Below, one piece after another: positions 30,086 through 44,364 of a stretch of 64,000 bases of DNA. This stretch comes from Siphonodentalium dalli. Its lineage: Eukaryota > Mollusca > Scaphopoda > Gadilida > Siphonodentaliidae. The notes under the pieces are model-generated. The model did no database searches. It was not told the origin of the DNA and saw only the letters and a list, made by a program, of their open reading frames with translations. How positions within the stretch are numbered: position 1 is the stretch's first letter; each line of letters opens with the position of its first letter. The stretch is taken from assembly GCA_032622095.1 (NCBI GenBank), contig CP136061.1, forward strand, positions 167,715,107-167,779,106, read 5' to 3'. A program made the translations under genes and the position numbers.

Positions 30086-33000
30086 GTATGTGGTGGGGAT
30101 ACCTATAGATGTGTGTGGTGGGGATACCTATATATGTATGTGGCGGGGATACCTATATATGTGTGTGTGGCGGGGATACATATATATGTTTGTGGTGGTG
30201 ATACCTATATATGTGTGTGGTGAGGATACTTATATATGTATGTGGTGGGGATACCTAAAGATGTGTGTGGTGGGGATACCTATATATGTATGTGGTGGGG
30301 ATACCTATATATGTATGTGGTGGGGATACATATATATGTATGTGGTGCGGATACCTATAGATGTGTGTGGTGGGGATACCTATAGATGTATGTGGTGGGG
30401 ATACCTATATATGTATGTGGTGGGAATACCTATTTATGTATGTGGTGGGGATACCTATATATGTATGTGGTGGGGATACCTATAGATGTGTGTGGTGGGG
30501 ATATCTATATATGTATGTGGTGGGGATACCTATATATGTATGTGGTGGGGTACCTATAGATGTGTGTGGTGGGGATACCTATAGATGTGTGTGGTGGGGA
30601 TACCTATATATGTGTGTGGTGGGGATACCTATATATGTATGTGTGGGGATACCTATATATGTGTGTGGCGGGGATACCTCAACATGTATGTGGCGGGGAT
30701 ACCTATATATGTATGTGGTGGGGAGACCTATATATGTATGTGGTGGGGATACCTATAGATGTGTGTGGTGAGGATAACTATATATGTTTGTGGTGGGGAT
30801 ACCTATATATGTATGTGGTGGGGATACCTATATATGTGTGTGGTGGGGATACATATAGATGTGTGTGGTGGGGATACCTATATATGTGTGTGGTTGTGAT
30901 ACCTATAGATGTGTGTGGTGGGAATACCTATATATGTGTGTGGTGGGGATACATATATATGTATGTGGTGGGGATACCTATATATGTGTGTGGTGGTGAT
31001 ACCTATATATGTGTGTGGTGGGGATACCTATATATGTATGTGGTGGGGAGACCTATATATGTATGTGGTGGGAATACCTATATATGTTTGTGGTGAGGAT
31101 ACCTATATATGTATGTGGTGTGGAAACCTATAGATGTATGTGGTTGGGAGACCTATATATGTGTGTGGTGGGGAGACCTATATATGTGTGTGGCGGGGAT
31201 ACCTATATATGTATGTGGCGGTGATACCTATATATGTGTGTGGTGTGGATACCTATATATCTGTGTGGTGGGGATACATATATATGTGTGTGGTGGTGAT
31301 ACCTATATATGAGTGTGGTGGTGATACCTATATATGTATGTGGTGGGGAGACCTATATATGTATGTGGTGGGGATACCTATATATGTGTGTGGTGAGGAT
31401 ACCTATATATTTATGTGGTGGGGTTACCTATAGATGTATGTGGTGGGGATACCTATAGATGTGTGTGGTGGGGAGACCTATATATGTGTGTGGCGGGGAT
31501 ACCTATATATGTATGTGGCGGTGATACCTATATATGTATGTGGTGGGGATACATATAGATGTGTGTGGTGGGGATACCTATAGATGTGTGTGGTGGGGAT
31601 ACCTATATATGTGTTTGGTGGGGATACATATATATGTATGTGTGGGGATACCTATATATGTGTGTGGCGGGGATACCTCAACATGTATGTGGCGGGGATA
31701 CCTATATATGTATGTGGTGGGGAGACCTATATATGTATGTGGTGGGGATACCTATATATGTGTGTGGTGAGGATAACTATATATGTTTGTGGTGGGGATA
31801 CCTATATATGTATGTGGTGGGGATACCTATATATGTGTGTGGTGGGGATGCATATAGATGTGTGTGGTGGGGATACCTATATATGTGTGTGGTGGGGATA
31901 CCTATAGATGCGTGTGGTGGGAATACCTATATATGTGTGTGGTGGGGATACATATATATGTATGTGGTGGGGATACCTATATATGTGTGTGGTGGTGATA
32001 CCTATATATGTGTGTGGTGGGGATACCTATATATGTGTGTGGTGGGGATACCTTTAGATGTATGTGGCGGTGATACCTATATATGTATGTGGTGGGGATA
32101 CCTATATATGTATGTGGTGGGGATACCTATAGATGTATGTGGCGGGAATACCTATATATGTGTGTGGTGAGGATAACTTTATATGTGTGTGGCGGGGATA
32201 CCTATATATGTGTGTGGTGGGGAGACATATATATGTGTGTGTCGAGGATACCTATATATGTATGTGGTGGGGATACCTATATATATATGTGGCGGGGATA
32301 CCTATATATGTATGTGGTGGGGAGACCTATATGTGTATGTGGTGGGAATACCTATATATGTTTGTGGTGAGGATACCTATATATGTATGTGGTGTGGAAA
32401 CCTATAGATGTATGTGGTTGGGATACCTATAGATGTGTGTGGTGGGGAGACCAATATATGTGTGTGGCGGGGATACCTATATATGTATGTGGCGGTGATA
32501 CCTATATATGTGTGTGGTGGGGATACCTATATATGTGTGTGGTGGGGATACCTATATATGTGTGTGGTGGTGATACCTATATATGTATGTGGTGGGGATA
32601 CCTATAGATGTATGTGGTGGGGATACCTATAGATGTGTGTGGTGGGGAGACCTATATATGTGTGTGGCGGGGATACCTATATATGTATGTGGTGGGGATA
32701 CCTATATATGTATGTGGCGGGGATACCTATATATGTATGTGGTGGGGAGACCTATATATGTATGTGGTGGGGATACCTATATATGTGTGTGGTGAGGATA
32801 CCTATATATGTATGTGGTGGGGATACCTATAGATGTATGTGGTGGGGATACCTATAGATGTGTGTGGTGGGGAGACCTATATATGTGTGTGGCCGGGATA
32901 CCTATATATGTATGTGGCGGTGATACCTATATATGTGTGTGGTGGGGATACCTATATATGTATGTGGTGGGGATACCTATATATGAGTGTGGTGGTGATA

Positions 33001-34039
33001 CCTATATATGTATGTGGTGGGGATACCTATAGTTGTATGGGGTGGGGATACCTATAGATGTGTGTGGTGGGGAGACCTATATATGTGTGTGGCGGGGATA
33101 CCTATATATGTATGTGGCGGTGATACCTATATATGTGTGTGGTGGGGATACCTATATATGTATGTGGGGGGATACCTATATGTGTGTGTGGTGGTGATAC
33201 CTATATATGTATGTGGTGGGGATACCTATATATGTGTGTGGTGGGGATACCTATATATGTAAGTGGTGGGGATACCTATAGATGTGTGTGGTGAGGATAC
33301 CTATAGATGTGTGGGTGGGGATACATATATATGTGCGTGGCGGGGATACATATATATGTGTGTGGTGGGGATACCTATATATGTGTGTGGTGGGGATACC
33401 TATATATGTATGTGGCGGGGAGACCTATATATGTGTGTGGCGGGGATACCTATATATATATGTGGCGGGGATACCTATATATGTATGTGGTGGTGATACC
33501 TATATATGTGTGTGGTGGGGCTACCTATATATGTATGTGGTGGGGATACCTATATATGTATGTTATGGGGATACCTATATCTGTATGTGGTGGGGATACC
33601 TATATATGTGTGTGGTGGGGATACCTATAGATGTGTGTTGTGGGGATACCTATATATGTGTGTGGTGGGGATACCTATAGATGTGTGTGGTGGGGAGACC
33701 TATATATCTGTTTGGCGGGAATACCTATATATGTATGTGGCGGGAATTCCTATATATGTATGTGGCGGGGATACCTATATATGTATGTGGCGGGGATACC
33801 CATATATGTGTGTGGCGGGAATACTTATACATGTATGTGGTGGGAGACCTATATTTGTATGTGGTGGGAATACCTATATATGTATGTGGTGGGGATACCT
33901 ATATATGTATGTGGTGGGGATACCTATAGATGTTTGTGGTGGGGATACCTATATATGTATGTGGTGGGGATACCTATATATTTATGTGGTGGGGATACCT
34001 ATATATGTATGTGTTGGGGATACCTATATATGTATGTGT

Positions 34040-34880
34040 CGGTGATACCTATAGATGTGTGTGTTGGGATACCTATATATGTATGTGGCGGGGATACCTA
34101 TATATGTGTGTGGCGGGGATACCTACATATGTATGTGGTGGTGATACGTATATATGTATGTGGTGGGGATACCTATAGATGTATGTGGTGGGGAGACCTA
34201 TATATGTATGTGGTGGGGATACCTATATATGTGTGTGGTGGGGATACCTATATATGTGTGTGGTGGTGATACGTATAGATGTATGTGGTGGTGATACCTA
34301 TATATGTATGTGGTGGGGATACCTATATATGTATGTGGTGGGGATACCTATAGATGTATGTGGCGGGGATACCTATATATGTGTGTGGTGAGGATACCTA
34401 TATATGTGTGTGGCGTGGATACCTATATATGTATGTGTTGGGGATACCTATATATGTATGTGTCGGTGATACCTATAGATGTGTGTGTTGGGATACCTAT
34501 ATATGTATGTGGCGGGGATACCTATATATGTGTGTGGCGGGGATACCTACATATGTATGTGGTGGTGATACGTATATATGTATGTGGTGGGGATACCTAT
34601 AGATGTATGTGGTGGGGATACCTATATATGTGTGTGGTGGGGAGACCTATATATGTATGTGGTGGGGATACCTATATATGTATGTGGTGGGGAGACCTAT
34701 ATATGTATGTGGTGGGGATACCTATATATGTGTGTGGTGGGGATACCTATATATGTGTGTGGTGGTGATACGTATAGATGTATGTGGTGGTGATACCTAT
34801 ATATGTATGTGGTGGGGATACCTATAGATGTATGTGGCGGGGATACCTATAGATGTTTGTGGTGGGGATACCTATATATG
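34040..34880 (+). repeat. Local re-amplification within the second 7.8-kb copy
   Basis: A short run marked by a TGTGTCGGTGATACC unit followed by the shortened unit GTGTGTTGGGATACC occurs at about 34040-34180, 34440-34600 and again just downstream at about 34955-35100. The corresponding part of the first 7.8-kb copy (about 26250-26400) has it once. This explains most of the change in offset from 7,784 to 8,482 bp. Confidence 0.65.
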
Positions 34881-37800
34881 TATGTGGTGGGGATACCTAT
34901 ATATTTATGTGGTGGGGATACCTATATATGTATGTGTTGGGGATACCTATATATGTATGTGTCGGTGATACCTATAGATGTGTGTGTTGGGATACCTATA
35001 TATGTATGTGGCGGGGATACCTATATATGTGTGTGGCGGGGATACCTACATATGTATGTGGTGGTGATACGTATATATGTATGTGGTGGGGATACCTATA
35101 GATGTATGTGGTGGGGATACCTATATATGTGTGTGGTGGGGAGACCTATATATGTATGTGGTGGGGATACCTATATATGTATGTGCTGGGGATACCTATA
35201 TATGTATGTGGTTGTGATACCTATAGATGTGTTTGGTGGGGATACCTATATGTGTTTGGTGGGAATACCTATATGTATGTTGCGGGGATACCTATATGTG
35301 TGTGGTGGTGATACCTATATATGTATGTGGTGGGGATACCTATATATGGGTGTGGTGGGGATACCTATATATGTATGTGGTGGGGATACCTATAGATGTG
35401 TGTGGCGGGGATACATATAGATGTGTATGGTGGGGATACCTTTATATGTGTGTGGTGGGGATACCTATAGATGTGTGTGGTGGGGATACCCATAGATGCG
35501 TGTGGTGGGGATACCTATAGATGCGTGTGGTGGGGATACCTATAGATGTATGTGGTGGGGAGAACTATATATGTGTGTGGTGGTGATACCTATATATGTA
35601 TGTGGCGGGGATACCTATATATGTGTATGGTGGGGATACCTATATATATGTATGTGGTGGTGATACCTATATATGTATGTGGTGGGGATAAATATAGATG
35701 TGTGTGGTGGGGATACCTATATATGTTTCTGGTGGGGATACCTATATATGTATGTGGTGGGGATACCTATATATGTATGTGGCGGGGATACCTATATATG
35801 TGTATGGTGGGAATACCTATATATATGTATGTGGTGGTGATACCTATATATGTATGTGGTGGGGATAAATATAGATGTGTGTGGTGGGGATACCTATATA
35901 TGTTTCTGGTGGGGATACCTATATATGTATGTGGTGGGGATACCTATATATGTATGTGGTGGGGATACCTATATATGTATGTGGAGGGGATAGCTATATA
36001 TGTATGTGGTGGGAATACCTATATATGTATGTGTTGGGGATACATATATATGTATGTGGTGGTGATACCTATAGATGTATGAGGTGGTGATACCTATATA
36101 TGTGTGTGGTGGGGATACCTATAGATGTGTGTGGTGGGGATATCTATAGATGTATGTGGTGGGGAGACCTATAGATGTGTGTGGCGGGGATACATATAGA
36201 TGTGTATGGTGGGGATACCTTTATATGTGTGTGGTGGGGATACCTATAGATGTGTGTGGTGGGGATACCTATAGATGCGTGTGGTGGGGATACCTATAGA
36301 TTCGTGTGGTGGGGATACCTATAGATGTATGTGGTGGGGTGAACTATATATGTGTGTGGTGGTGATACCTATATATGTATGTGGCGGGGATACCTATATA
36401 TGTGTATGGTGGGGATACCTATATATATGTATGTGGTGGTGATACCTATATATGTATGTGGTGGGGATAAATATAGATGTGTGTGGTGGGGATACCTATA
36501 TATGTTTCTGGTGGGGATACCTATATATGTATGTGGTGGTGATACCTAAATATGTATGTGGCGGGGATACCTATATATGTATGTAGAGGGGATAGCTATA
36601 TATGTATGTGGTGGGAATACCTATGTATGTGTTGGGGATACATATATATGTATGTGGTGGTGATACCTATAGATGTATGTGGTGGTGATACCTATATATG
36701 TGTGTGGTGGGGATACCTATAGATGTGTGTGGTGGGGATATCTATAGATGTATGTGGTGGGGAGACCTATATATGTATGTGGTGGGGATACCTATATATG
36801 TGTGTTGCGGGGATACCTATATATGTATGTGGTGGGGATACCTATATATGTGTGTGGTGGGGATACCTATATATGTATGTGGTGGTGATACCTATATATG
36901 TATGTGGTGGGGATACCTATAGATGTGTGTGGTGGGGATACCTATATATGTATGTGGCGGGGATACCTATATATGTGTGTGTGGCGGGGATACCTATATA
37001 TGTTTGTGGTGGTGATACCTATATATGTGTGTGGTGAGGATACTTATATATGTATGTGGTGGGGATACCTAAAGATGTGTGTGGTGGGGATACCTATATA
37101 TGTATGTGGTGGGGATACCTATATATGTATGTGGTGGGAATACATATATATGTATGTGGTGCGGATACCTATAGATGTGTGTGGTGGGGATACCTATAGA
37201 TGTATGTGGTGGGGATACCTATATATGTATGTGGTGGGAATACCTATTTATGTATGTGGTGGGGATACCTATATATGTATGTGGTGGGGATACCTATAGA
37301 TGTGTGTGTTGGGGATATCTATATATGTATGTGGTGGGGATACCTATATATGTATGTGGTGGGGGTACCTATAGATGTGTGTGGTGGGGATACCTATAGA
37401 TGTGTGTGGTGGGGATACCTATATATGTGTGTGGTGGGGATACCTATATATGTATGTGTGGGGATACCTATATATGTGTGTGGCGGGGATACCTCAACAT
37501 GTATGTGGCGGGGATACCTATATATGTATGTGGTGGGGAGACCTATATATGTATGTGGTGGGGATACCTATAGATGTGTGTGGTGAGGATAACTATATAT
37601 GTTTGTGGTGGGGATACCTATATATGTATGTGGTGGGGATACCTATATATGTGTGTGGTGGGGATACATATAGATGTGTGTGGTGGGGATACCTATATAT
37701 GTGTGTGGTTGTGATACCTATAGATGTGTGTGGTGGGAATACCTATATTTGTGTGTTGTGGGGATACATATATATGTATGTGGTGGGGATACCTATATAT

Positions 37801-40800
37801 GTGTGTGGTGGTGATACCTATATATGTGTGTGGTGGGAATACCTATATATGTGTGTGGTGGGGATACCTTTAGATGTATGTGGCGGTGATACCTATATAT
37901 GTATGTGGTGGTGATACCTATATATGTATGTGGTGGGGATACCTATATATGTATGTGGCGGGGATACCCATATATTGTGTGGTGAGGATAACTATATATA
38001 TGTGTGGCGGGGATACCTATATATCTGTGTGGTGGGGAGACATATATATGTGTGTGTCGAGGATACCTATATATGTATGTGGTGGGGATACCTATATATG
38101 TATGTGACGGGGATACCTATATATGTATGTGGTGGGGAGACCTATATATGTATGTGGTGGGAATACCTATATATGTTTGTGGTGAGGATACCTATATATG
38201 TATGTGGTGTGGAAACCTATAGATGTATGTGGTTGGGAGACCTATATATGTGTGTGGTGGGGAGACCTATATATGTGTGTGGCGGGGATACCTATATATG
38301 TATGTGGCGGTGATACCTATATATGTGTGTGGTGGGGATACCTATATATCTGTGTGGTGGGGATACCTATATATGTGTGTGGTGGTGATACCTATATATG
38401 AGTGTGGTGGTGATACCTATATATGTATGTGGTGGGGAGACCTATATATGTATGTGGTGGGGATACCTATATATGTGTGTGGTGAGGATACCTATATATT
38501 TATGTGGTGGGGATACCTATAGATGTATGTGGTGGGGATACCTATAGATGTGTGTGGTGGGGAGACCTATATATGTGTGTGGCGGGGATACCTATATATG
38601 TATGTGGCGGTGATACCTATATATGTGTGTGGTGGGGATACCTATATATGTATGTGGTGGGGATACCTATATATGAGTGTGGTGGTTATACCTATATATG
38701 TATGTGGTGGGGATACCTATAGATGTATGTGGTGGGGATACCTATAGATGTGTGTGGTGGGGAGACCTATATATGTGTGTTGCGGGGATACCTATATATG
38801 TATGTGGCGGTGATACCTATATATGTGTGTGGTGGGGATACCTATATATGTATGTGGGGGATACCTATATGTGTGTGTGGTGGTGATACCTATATATGTA
38901 TGTGGTGGGGATACCTATATATGTGTGTGGTGGGGATACCTATATATGTAAGTGGTGGGGATACCTATAGATGTGTGTGGTGAGGATACCTATAGATGTG
39001 TGTGTGGGGATACATATATATGTGCGTGGCGGGGATACATATATATGTGTGTGGTGGGGATACCTATATATGTGTGTGGTGGGGATACCTATATATCTGT
39101 GTGGTGGGGATACCTATATATGTGTGTGGTGGTGATACCTATATATGAGTGTGGTGGTGATACCTATATATGTATGTGGTGGGGAGACCTATATATGTAT
39201 GTGGTGGGGATACCTATATATGTGTGTGGTGAGGATACCTATATATATATGTGGCGGGGATACCTATATATATATGTGGCGGGGATACCTATATATGTAT
39301 GTGGTGGTGATACCTATATATGTGTGTGGTGGGGCTACCTATATATGTATGTGGTGGGGATACCTATATATGTATGTTGTGGGGATACCTATATCTGTAT
39401 GTGGTGGGGATACCTATATATGTGTGTGGTGGGGATACCTATAGATGTGTGTGGTGGGGATACCTATATATGTGTGTGGTCGGGATACCTATAGATGTGT
39501 GTGGTGGGGATACCTATATATCTGTTTGGCGGGAATACCTATATATGTATGTGGCGGGAATTCCTATATATGTATGTGGCGGGGATACCTATATATGTAT
39601 GTGGCGGGGATACCCATATATGTGTGTGGTGGGAATACTTATACATGTATGTGGTGGGGATACCTATATTTGTATGTGGTGGGAATACCTATATATGTAT
39701 GTGGTGGGGATACCTATATATGAATGTGGTGGGGATACCTATAGATGTTTGTGGTGGGGATACCTATATATGTATGTGGTGGGGATACCTATATATTTAT
39801 GTGGTGGGGATACCTATATATGTATGTGTTGGGGATACCTATATATGTATGTGTTGGTGATACCTATAGATGTGTGTGGTGGGGATACCTATATATGTAT
39901 GTGGCGGGGATACCTATATATGTGTGTGGCGGGGATACCTACATATGTATGTGGTGGTGATACCTATATATGTATGTGGTGGGGATACCTATAGATGTAT
40001 GTGGTGGGGAGACCTATATATGTATGTGGTGGGGATACCTATATATGTGTGTGGTGGGGATACCTATATATGTGTGTGGTGGTGATACATATAGATGTAT
40101 GTGGTGGTGATACCTATATATGTATGTGGTGGGGATACCTATATATGTGTGTGGTGGGGATACCTATATATGTAAGTGGTGGGGATACCTATAGATGTGT
40201 GTGGTGAGGATACCTATAGATGTGTGTGTGGGGATACATATATATGTGCGTGGCGGGGATACATATATATGTGTGTGGTGGGGATACCTATATATGTGTG
40301 TGGTGGGGATACCTATATATCTGTGTGGTGGGGATACCTATATATGTGTGTGGTGGTGATACCTATATATGAGTGTGGTGGTGATACCTATATATGTATG
40401 TGGTGGGGAGACCTATATATGTATGTGGTGGGGATACCTATATATGTGTGTGGTGAGGATACCTATATATATATGTGGCGGGGATACCTATATATATATG
40501 TGGCGGGGATACCTATATATGTATGTGGTGGTGATACCTATATATGTGTGTGGTGGGGCTACCTATATATGTATGTGGTGGGGATACCTATATATGTGTG
40601 TGGTGGGGATACCTATATATGTGTGTGGTGGTGATACATATAGATGTATGTGGTGGTGATACCTATATATGTATGTGGTGGGGATACCTATATATGTGTG
40701 TGGTGAGGATACCTATATATTTATGTGGTGGGGATACCTATAGATGTATGTGGTGGGGATACCTATAGATGTGTGTGGTGGGGAGACCTATATATGTGTG

Positions 40801-43630
40801 TGGCGGGGATACCTATATATGTATGTGGCGGTGATACCTATATATGTGTGTGGTGGGGATACCTATATATGTATGTGGTGGGGATACCTATATATGAGTG
40901 TGGTGGTGATACCTATATATGTATGTGGTGGGGATACCTATAGATGTATGTGGTGGGGATACCTATAGATGTGTGTGGTGGGGAGACCTATATATGTGTG
41001 TTGCGGGGATACCTATATATGTATGTGGCGGTGATACCTATATATGTGTGTGGTGGGGATACCTATATATGTATGTGGGGGATACCTATATGTGTGTGTG
41101 GTGGTGATACCTATATATGTATGTGGTGGGGATACCTATATATGTGTGTGGTGGGGATACCTATATATGTAAGTGGTGGGGATACCTATAGATGTGTGTG
41201 GTGAGGATACCTATAGATGTGTGTGTGGGGATACATATATATGTGCGTGGCGGGGATACATATATATGTGTGTGGTGGGGATACCTATATATGTGTGTGG
41301 TGGGGATACCTATATATCTGTGTGGTGGGGATACCTATATATGTGTGTGGTGGTGATACCTATATATGAGTGTGGTGGTGATACCTATATATGTATGTGG
41401 TGGGGAGACCTATATATGTATGTGGTGGGGATACCTATATATGTGTGTGGTGAGGATACCTATATATATATGTGGCGGGGATACCTATATATATATGTGG
41501 CGGGGATACCTATATATGTATGTGGTGGTGATACCTATATATGTGTGTGGTGGGGCTACCTATATATGTATGTGGTGGGGATACCTATATATGTATGTTG
41601 TGGGGATACCTATATCTGTATGTGGTGGGGATACCTATATATGTGTGTGGTGGGGATACCTATAGATGTGTGTGGTGGGGATACCTATATATGTGTGTGG
41701 TCGGGATACCTATAGATGTGTGTGGTGGGGAGACCTATATATCTGTTTGGCGGGAATACCTATATATGTATGTGGCGGGAATTCCTATATATGTATGTGG
41801 CGGGGATACCTATATATGTATGTGGCGGGGATACCCATATATGTGTGTGGCGGGAATACTTATACATGTATGTGGTGGGGATACCTATATTTGTATGTGG
41901 TGGGAATACCTATATATGTATGTGGTGGGGATACCTATATATGAATGTGGTGGGGATACCTATAGATGTTTGTGGTGGGGATACCTATATATGTATGTGG
42001 TGGGGATACCTATATATTTATGTGGTGGGGATACCTATATATGTATGTGTTGGGGATACCTATATATGTATGTGTTGGTGATACCTATAGATGTGTGTGG
42101 TGGGGATACCTATATATGTATGTGGCGGGGATACCTATATATGTGTGTGGCGGGGATACCTACATATGTATGTGGTGGTGATACCTATATATGTATGTGG
42201 TGGGGATACCTATAGATGTATGTGGTGGGGAGACCTATATATGTATGTGGTGGGGATACCTATATATGTGTGTGGTGGGGATACCTATATATGTGTGTGG
42301 TGGTGATACATATAGATGTATGTGGTGGTGATACCTATATATGTATGTGGTGGGGATACCTATATATGTGTGTGGTGGGGATACCTATATATGTAAGTGG
42401 TGGGGATACCTATAGATGTGTGTGGTGAGGATACCTATAGATGTGTGTGTGGGGATACATATATATGTGCGTGGCGGGGATACATATATATGTGTGTGGT
42501 GGGGATACCTATATATGTGTGTGGTGGGGATACCTATATATCTGTGTGGTGGGGATACCTATATATGTGTGTGGTGGTGATACCTATATATGAGTGTGGT
42601 GGTGATACCTATATATGTATGTGGTGGGGAGACCTATATATGTATGTGGTGGGGATACCTATATATGTGTGTGGTGAGGATACCTATATATATATGTGGC
42701 GGGGATACCTATATATATATGTGGCGGGGATACCTATATATGTATGTGGTGGTGATACCTATATATGTGTGTGGTGGGGCTACCTATATATGTATGTGGT
42801 GGGGATACCTATATATGTGTGTGGTGGGGATACCTATATATGTGTGTGGTGGTGATACATATAGATGTATGTGGTGGTGATACCTATATATGTATGTGGT
42901 GGGGATACCTATATATGTGTGTGGTGAGGATACCTATATATTTATGTGGTGGGGATACCTATAGATGTATGTGGTGGGGATACCTATAGATGTGTGTGGT
43001 GGGGAGACCTATATATGTGTGTGGCGGGGATACCTATATATGTATGTGGCGGTGATACCTATATATGTGTGTGGTGGGGATACCTATATATGTATGTGGT
43101 GGGGATACCTATATATGAGTGTGGTGGTGATACCTATATATGTATGTGGTGGGGATACCTATAGATGTATGTGGTGGGGATACCTATAGATGTGTGTGGT
43201 GGGGAGACCTATATATGTGTGTTGCGGGGATACCTATATATGTATGTGGCGGTGATACCTATATATGTGTGTGGTGGGGATACCTATATATGTATGTGGG
43301 GGATACCTATATGTGTGTGTGGTGGTGATACCTATATATGTATGTGGTGGGGATACCTATATATGTGTGTGGTGGGGATACCTATATATGTAAGTGGTGG
43401 GGATACCTATAGATGTGTGTGGTGAGGATACCTATAGATGTGTGTGTGGGGATACATATATATGTGCGTGGCGGGGATACATATATATGTGTGTGGTGGG
43501 GATACCTATATATGTGTGTGGTGGGGATACCTATATATCTGTGTGGTGGGGATACCTATATATGTGTGTGGTGGTGATACCTATATATGAGTGTGGTGGT
43601 GATACCTATATATGTATGTGGTGGGGAGAC

Positions 43631-43636
43631 CTATAT
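43631..43636. other. Target-site duplication, left copy (CTATAT)
   Basis: The six bases directly left of the TIR are CTATAT and are repeated directly right of the other TIR. The same position 2,221 bp upstream (41410) holds a single CTATAT in an otherwise identical satellite sequence, so one copy was created on insertion. Confidence 0.9.
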
Positions 43637-43654
43637 GAGGGTGACGACCCCCCT
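43637..43654 (+). repeat. Left terminal inverted repeat, 18 bp
   Basis: GAGGGTGACGACCCCCCT; the reverse complement of 48391-48408 without mismatch. The next base differs (C here, T in the other arm). Confidence 0.93.
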
Positions 43655-43660
43655 CCCCCT

Positions 43661-43736
43661 GGCATCCAGCATCCGGCTTAAAATGGACACCGGCATCCGG
43701 AATACGCCATAACAGAGAGGCGGCATCCGGAATACT
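43661..43736 (+). promoter_or_regulatory. Left subterminal GGCATCCGG repeat cluster
   Basis: Four GGCATCC-type motifs lie within 70 bp (43661, 43668, 43692, 43722). The stretch 43692-43716 (GGCATCCGG followed by AATACGCCATAACAGA) recurs identically at 48345-48369 in the same orientation. Repeated subterminal motifs often bind transposase in DNA transposons; that role is inferred here. Confidence 0.6.
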
Positions 43737-43900
43737 ATTTGATTAAATTTATTGAAAACAGACTCGGGAACGAAGTGAACGTTGGCATGAGGTATTGGAA
43801 TTAGTCTCCGTATTGGCTAGTAATGATTTGATTTAACAGCTTTACGGAAAGATTAAACTTTTAATAAAATACTAAATGTATGATCTCATATCATACATAT

Positions 43901-44178
43901 ATACGCCCTGTCTAACTTACTCGCGGCCATATTGGATCCGCCAGGTCCGGTTCCGTGGTTTTATTGCTACAGTTCAAAGTTTTGCAGTAGCATTTCCATA
44001 TATGACATAAATGGAAGTCATGAATATTCAAAAGCTCCATATATGGAAATGCTACTCCAGAACTTTGATCTGTAGCAATAAAACAACCGGGCTGCATGGA
44101 AGAATTTCTGATACCACGGAACCGGACCTGCATGGTGGATCTAACAAGGCCGCGAATTAATGACATGATAGGGCGTAT
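43901..44178. mobile_element. Nested palindromic MITE, about 275 bp
   Basis: Imperfect inverted repeat with outer ends TACGCCCT (43902) and AGGGCGTA (44177). It contains long matching blocks such as AGGTCCGGTTCCGTGGT, TTTATTGCTACAG and TAGCATTTCCATATATG, each found inverted in the right arm. The arms meet around a loop of about 32 bases (44005-44036). The right arm carries roughly 35 extra bases. A TA at each edge fits a Tc1/mariner-type TA target duplication. An open frame on the minus strand here (43912-44274) follows the palindrome and is not a gene. Confidence 0.75.
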
Positions 44179-44364
44179 TGGGTGGGGGTGAAAGGCATAA
44201 ACCATGTTCCAAATGACAGGAGTGGTATAATATACTGAATGAGGCGAAGTTGTAGTGGCATGTGCGGAAACCACCTAGCTAATCTTGGGTGACCGTTCAT
44301 GGTCGTACACGGTAGTATTGAACACCAGGGACACGCAAATAGAAAACTAACATCTTTTTAATAT

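Larger units (their letters stand above)
23740..38620 (+). repeat. 7,786-bp higher-order repeat, second copy remodelled
   Basis: Copy A spans about 23740-31525; copy B starts at about 31526. Spacing is 7,786 bp for 23773/31559, 24597/32383, 25047/32833 and 25720/33506. A base lost near 33843 and another near 34065 change it to 7,784 (26395/34179). A local amplification at about 34040-34880 raises it to 8,482 (27064/35546, 27393/35875). Copy B then skips to the equivalent of about 29345 (offset 6,814 for 29538/36352 and 29884/36698). It ends at offset 7,089 (31134/38223). The second copy has therefore been edited by short gains and losses since duplication. Confidence 0.8.
1..43636 (+). repeat. 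25-bp G/T-rich satellite, block 1 (about 1,740 units)
   Basis: Uninterrupted tandem array with consensus GGTGGGGATACC followed by TATATATGTATGT, already running at base 1, so its left end lies outside the window. All units have the same orientation. The unit has 8 G against 2 C on the plus strand and about 40% GC. It contains a 14-base alternating pyrimidine-purine run (TATATATGTATGTG) next to a G-rich stretch. Variation is concentrated at a few two-state positions: GTATGT/GTGTGT, TATATATG/TATAGATG, GGTGGGG/GGCGGGG, GGGGAT/GGTGAT, GGATACC/GGAGACC. Some units are 23-27 bp. The consensus has no stop in any plus frame, so long open frames occur everywhere. They are not genes: single-base indels shift frame freely and substitutions show no codon-position preference. 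Function unknown; a heterochromatic or subtelomeric/pericentromeric location is only a guess. Confidence 0.97.

Noticed and set aside
1-43636. Regular short repeats resembling a CRISPR array
   Set aside because: Units are head-to-tail without spacers, the setting is eukaryotic, and no cas genes are present.
43912-44274. 120-codon minus-strand frame
   Set aside because: It runs through the arms of the palindromic MITE and has no domain.
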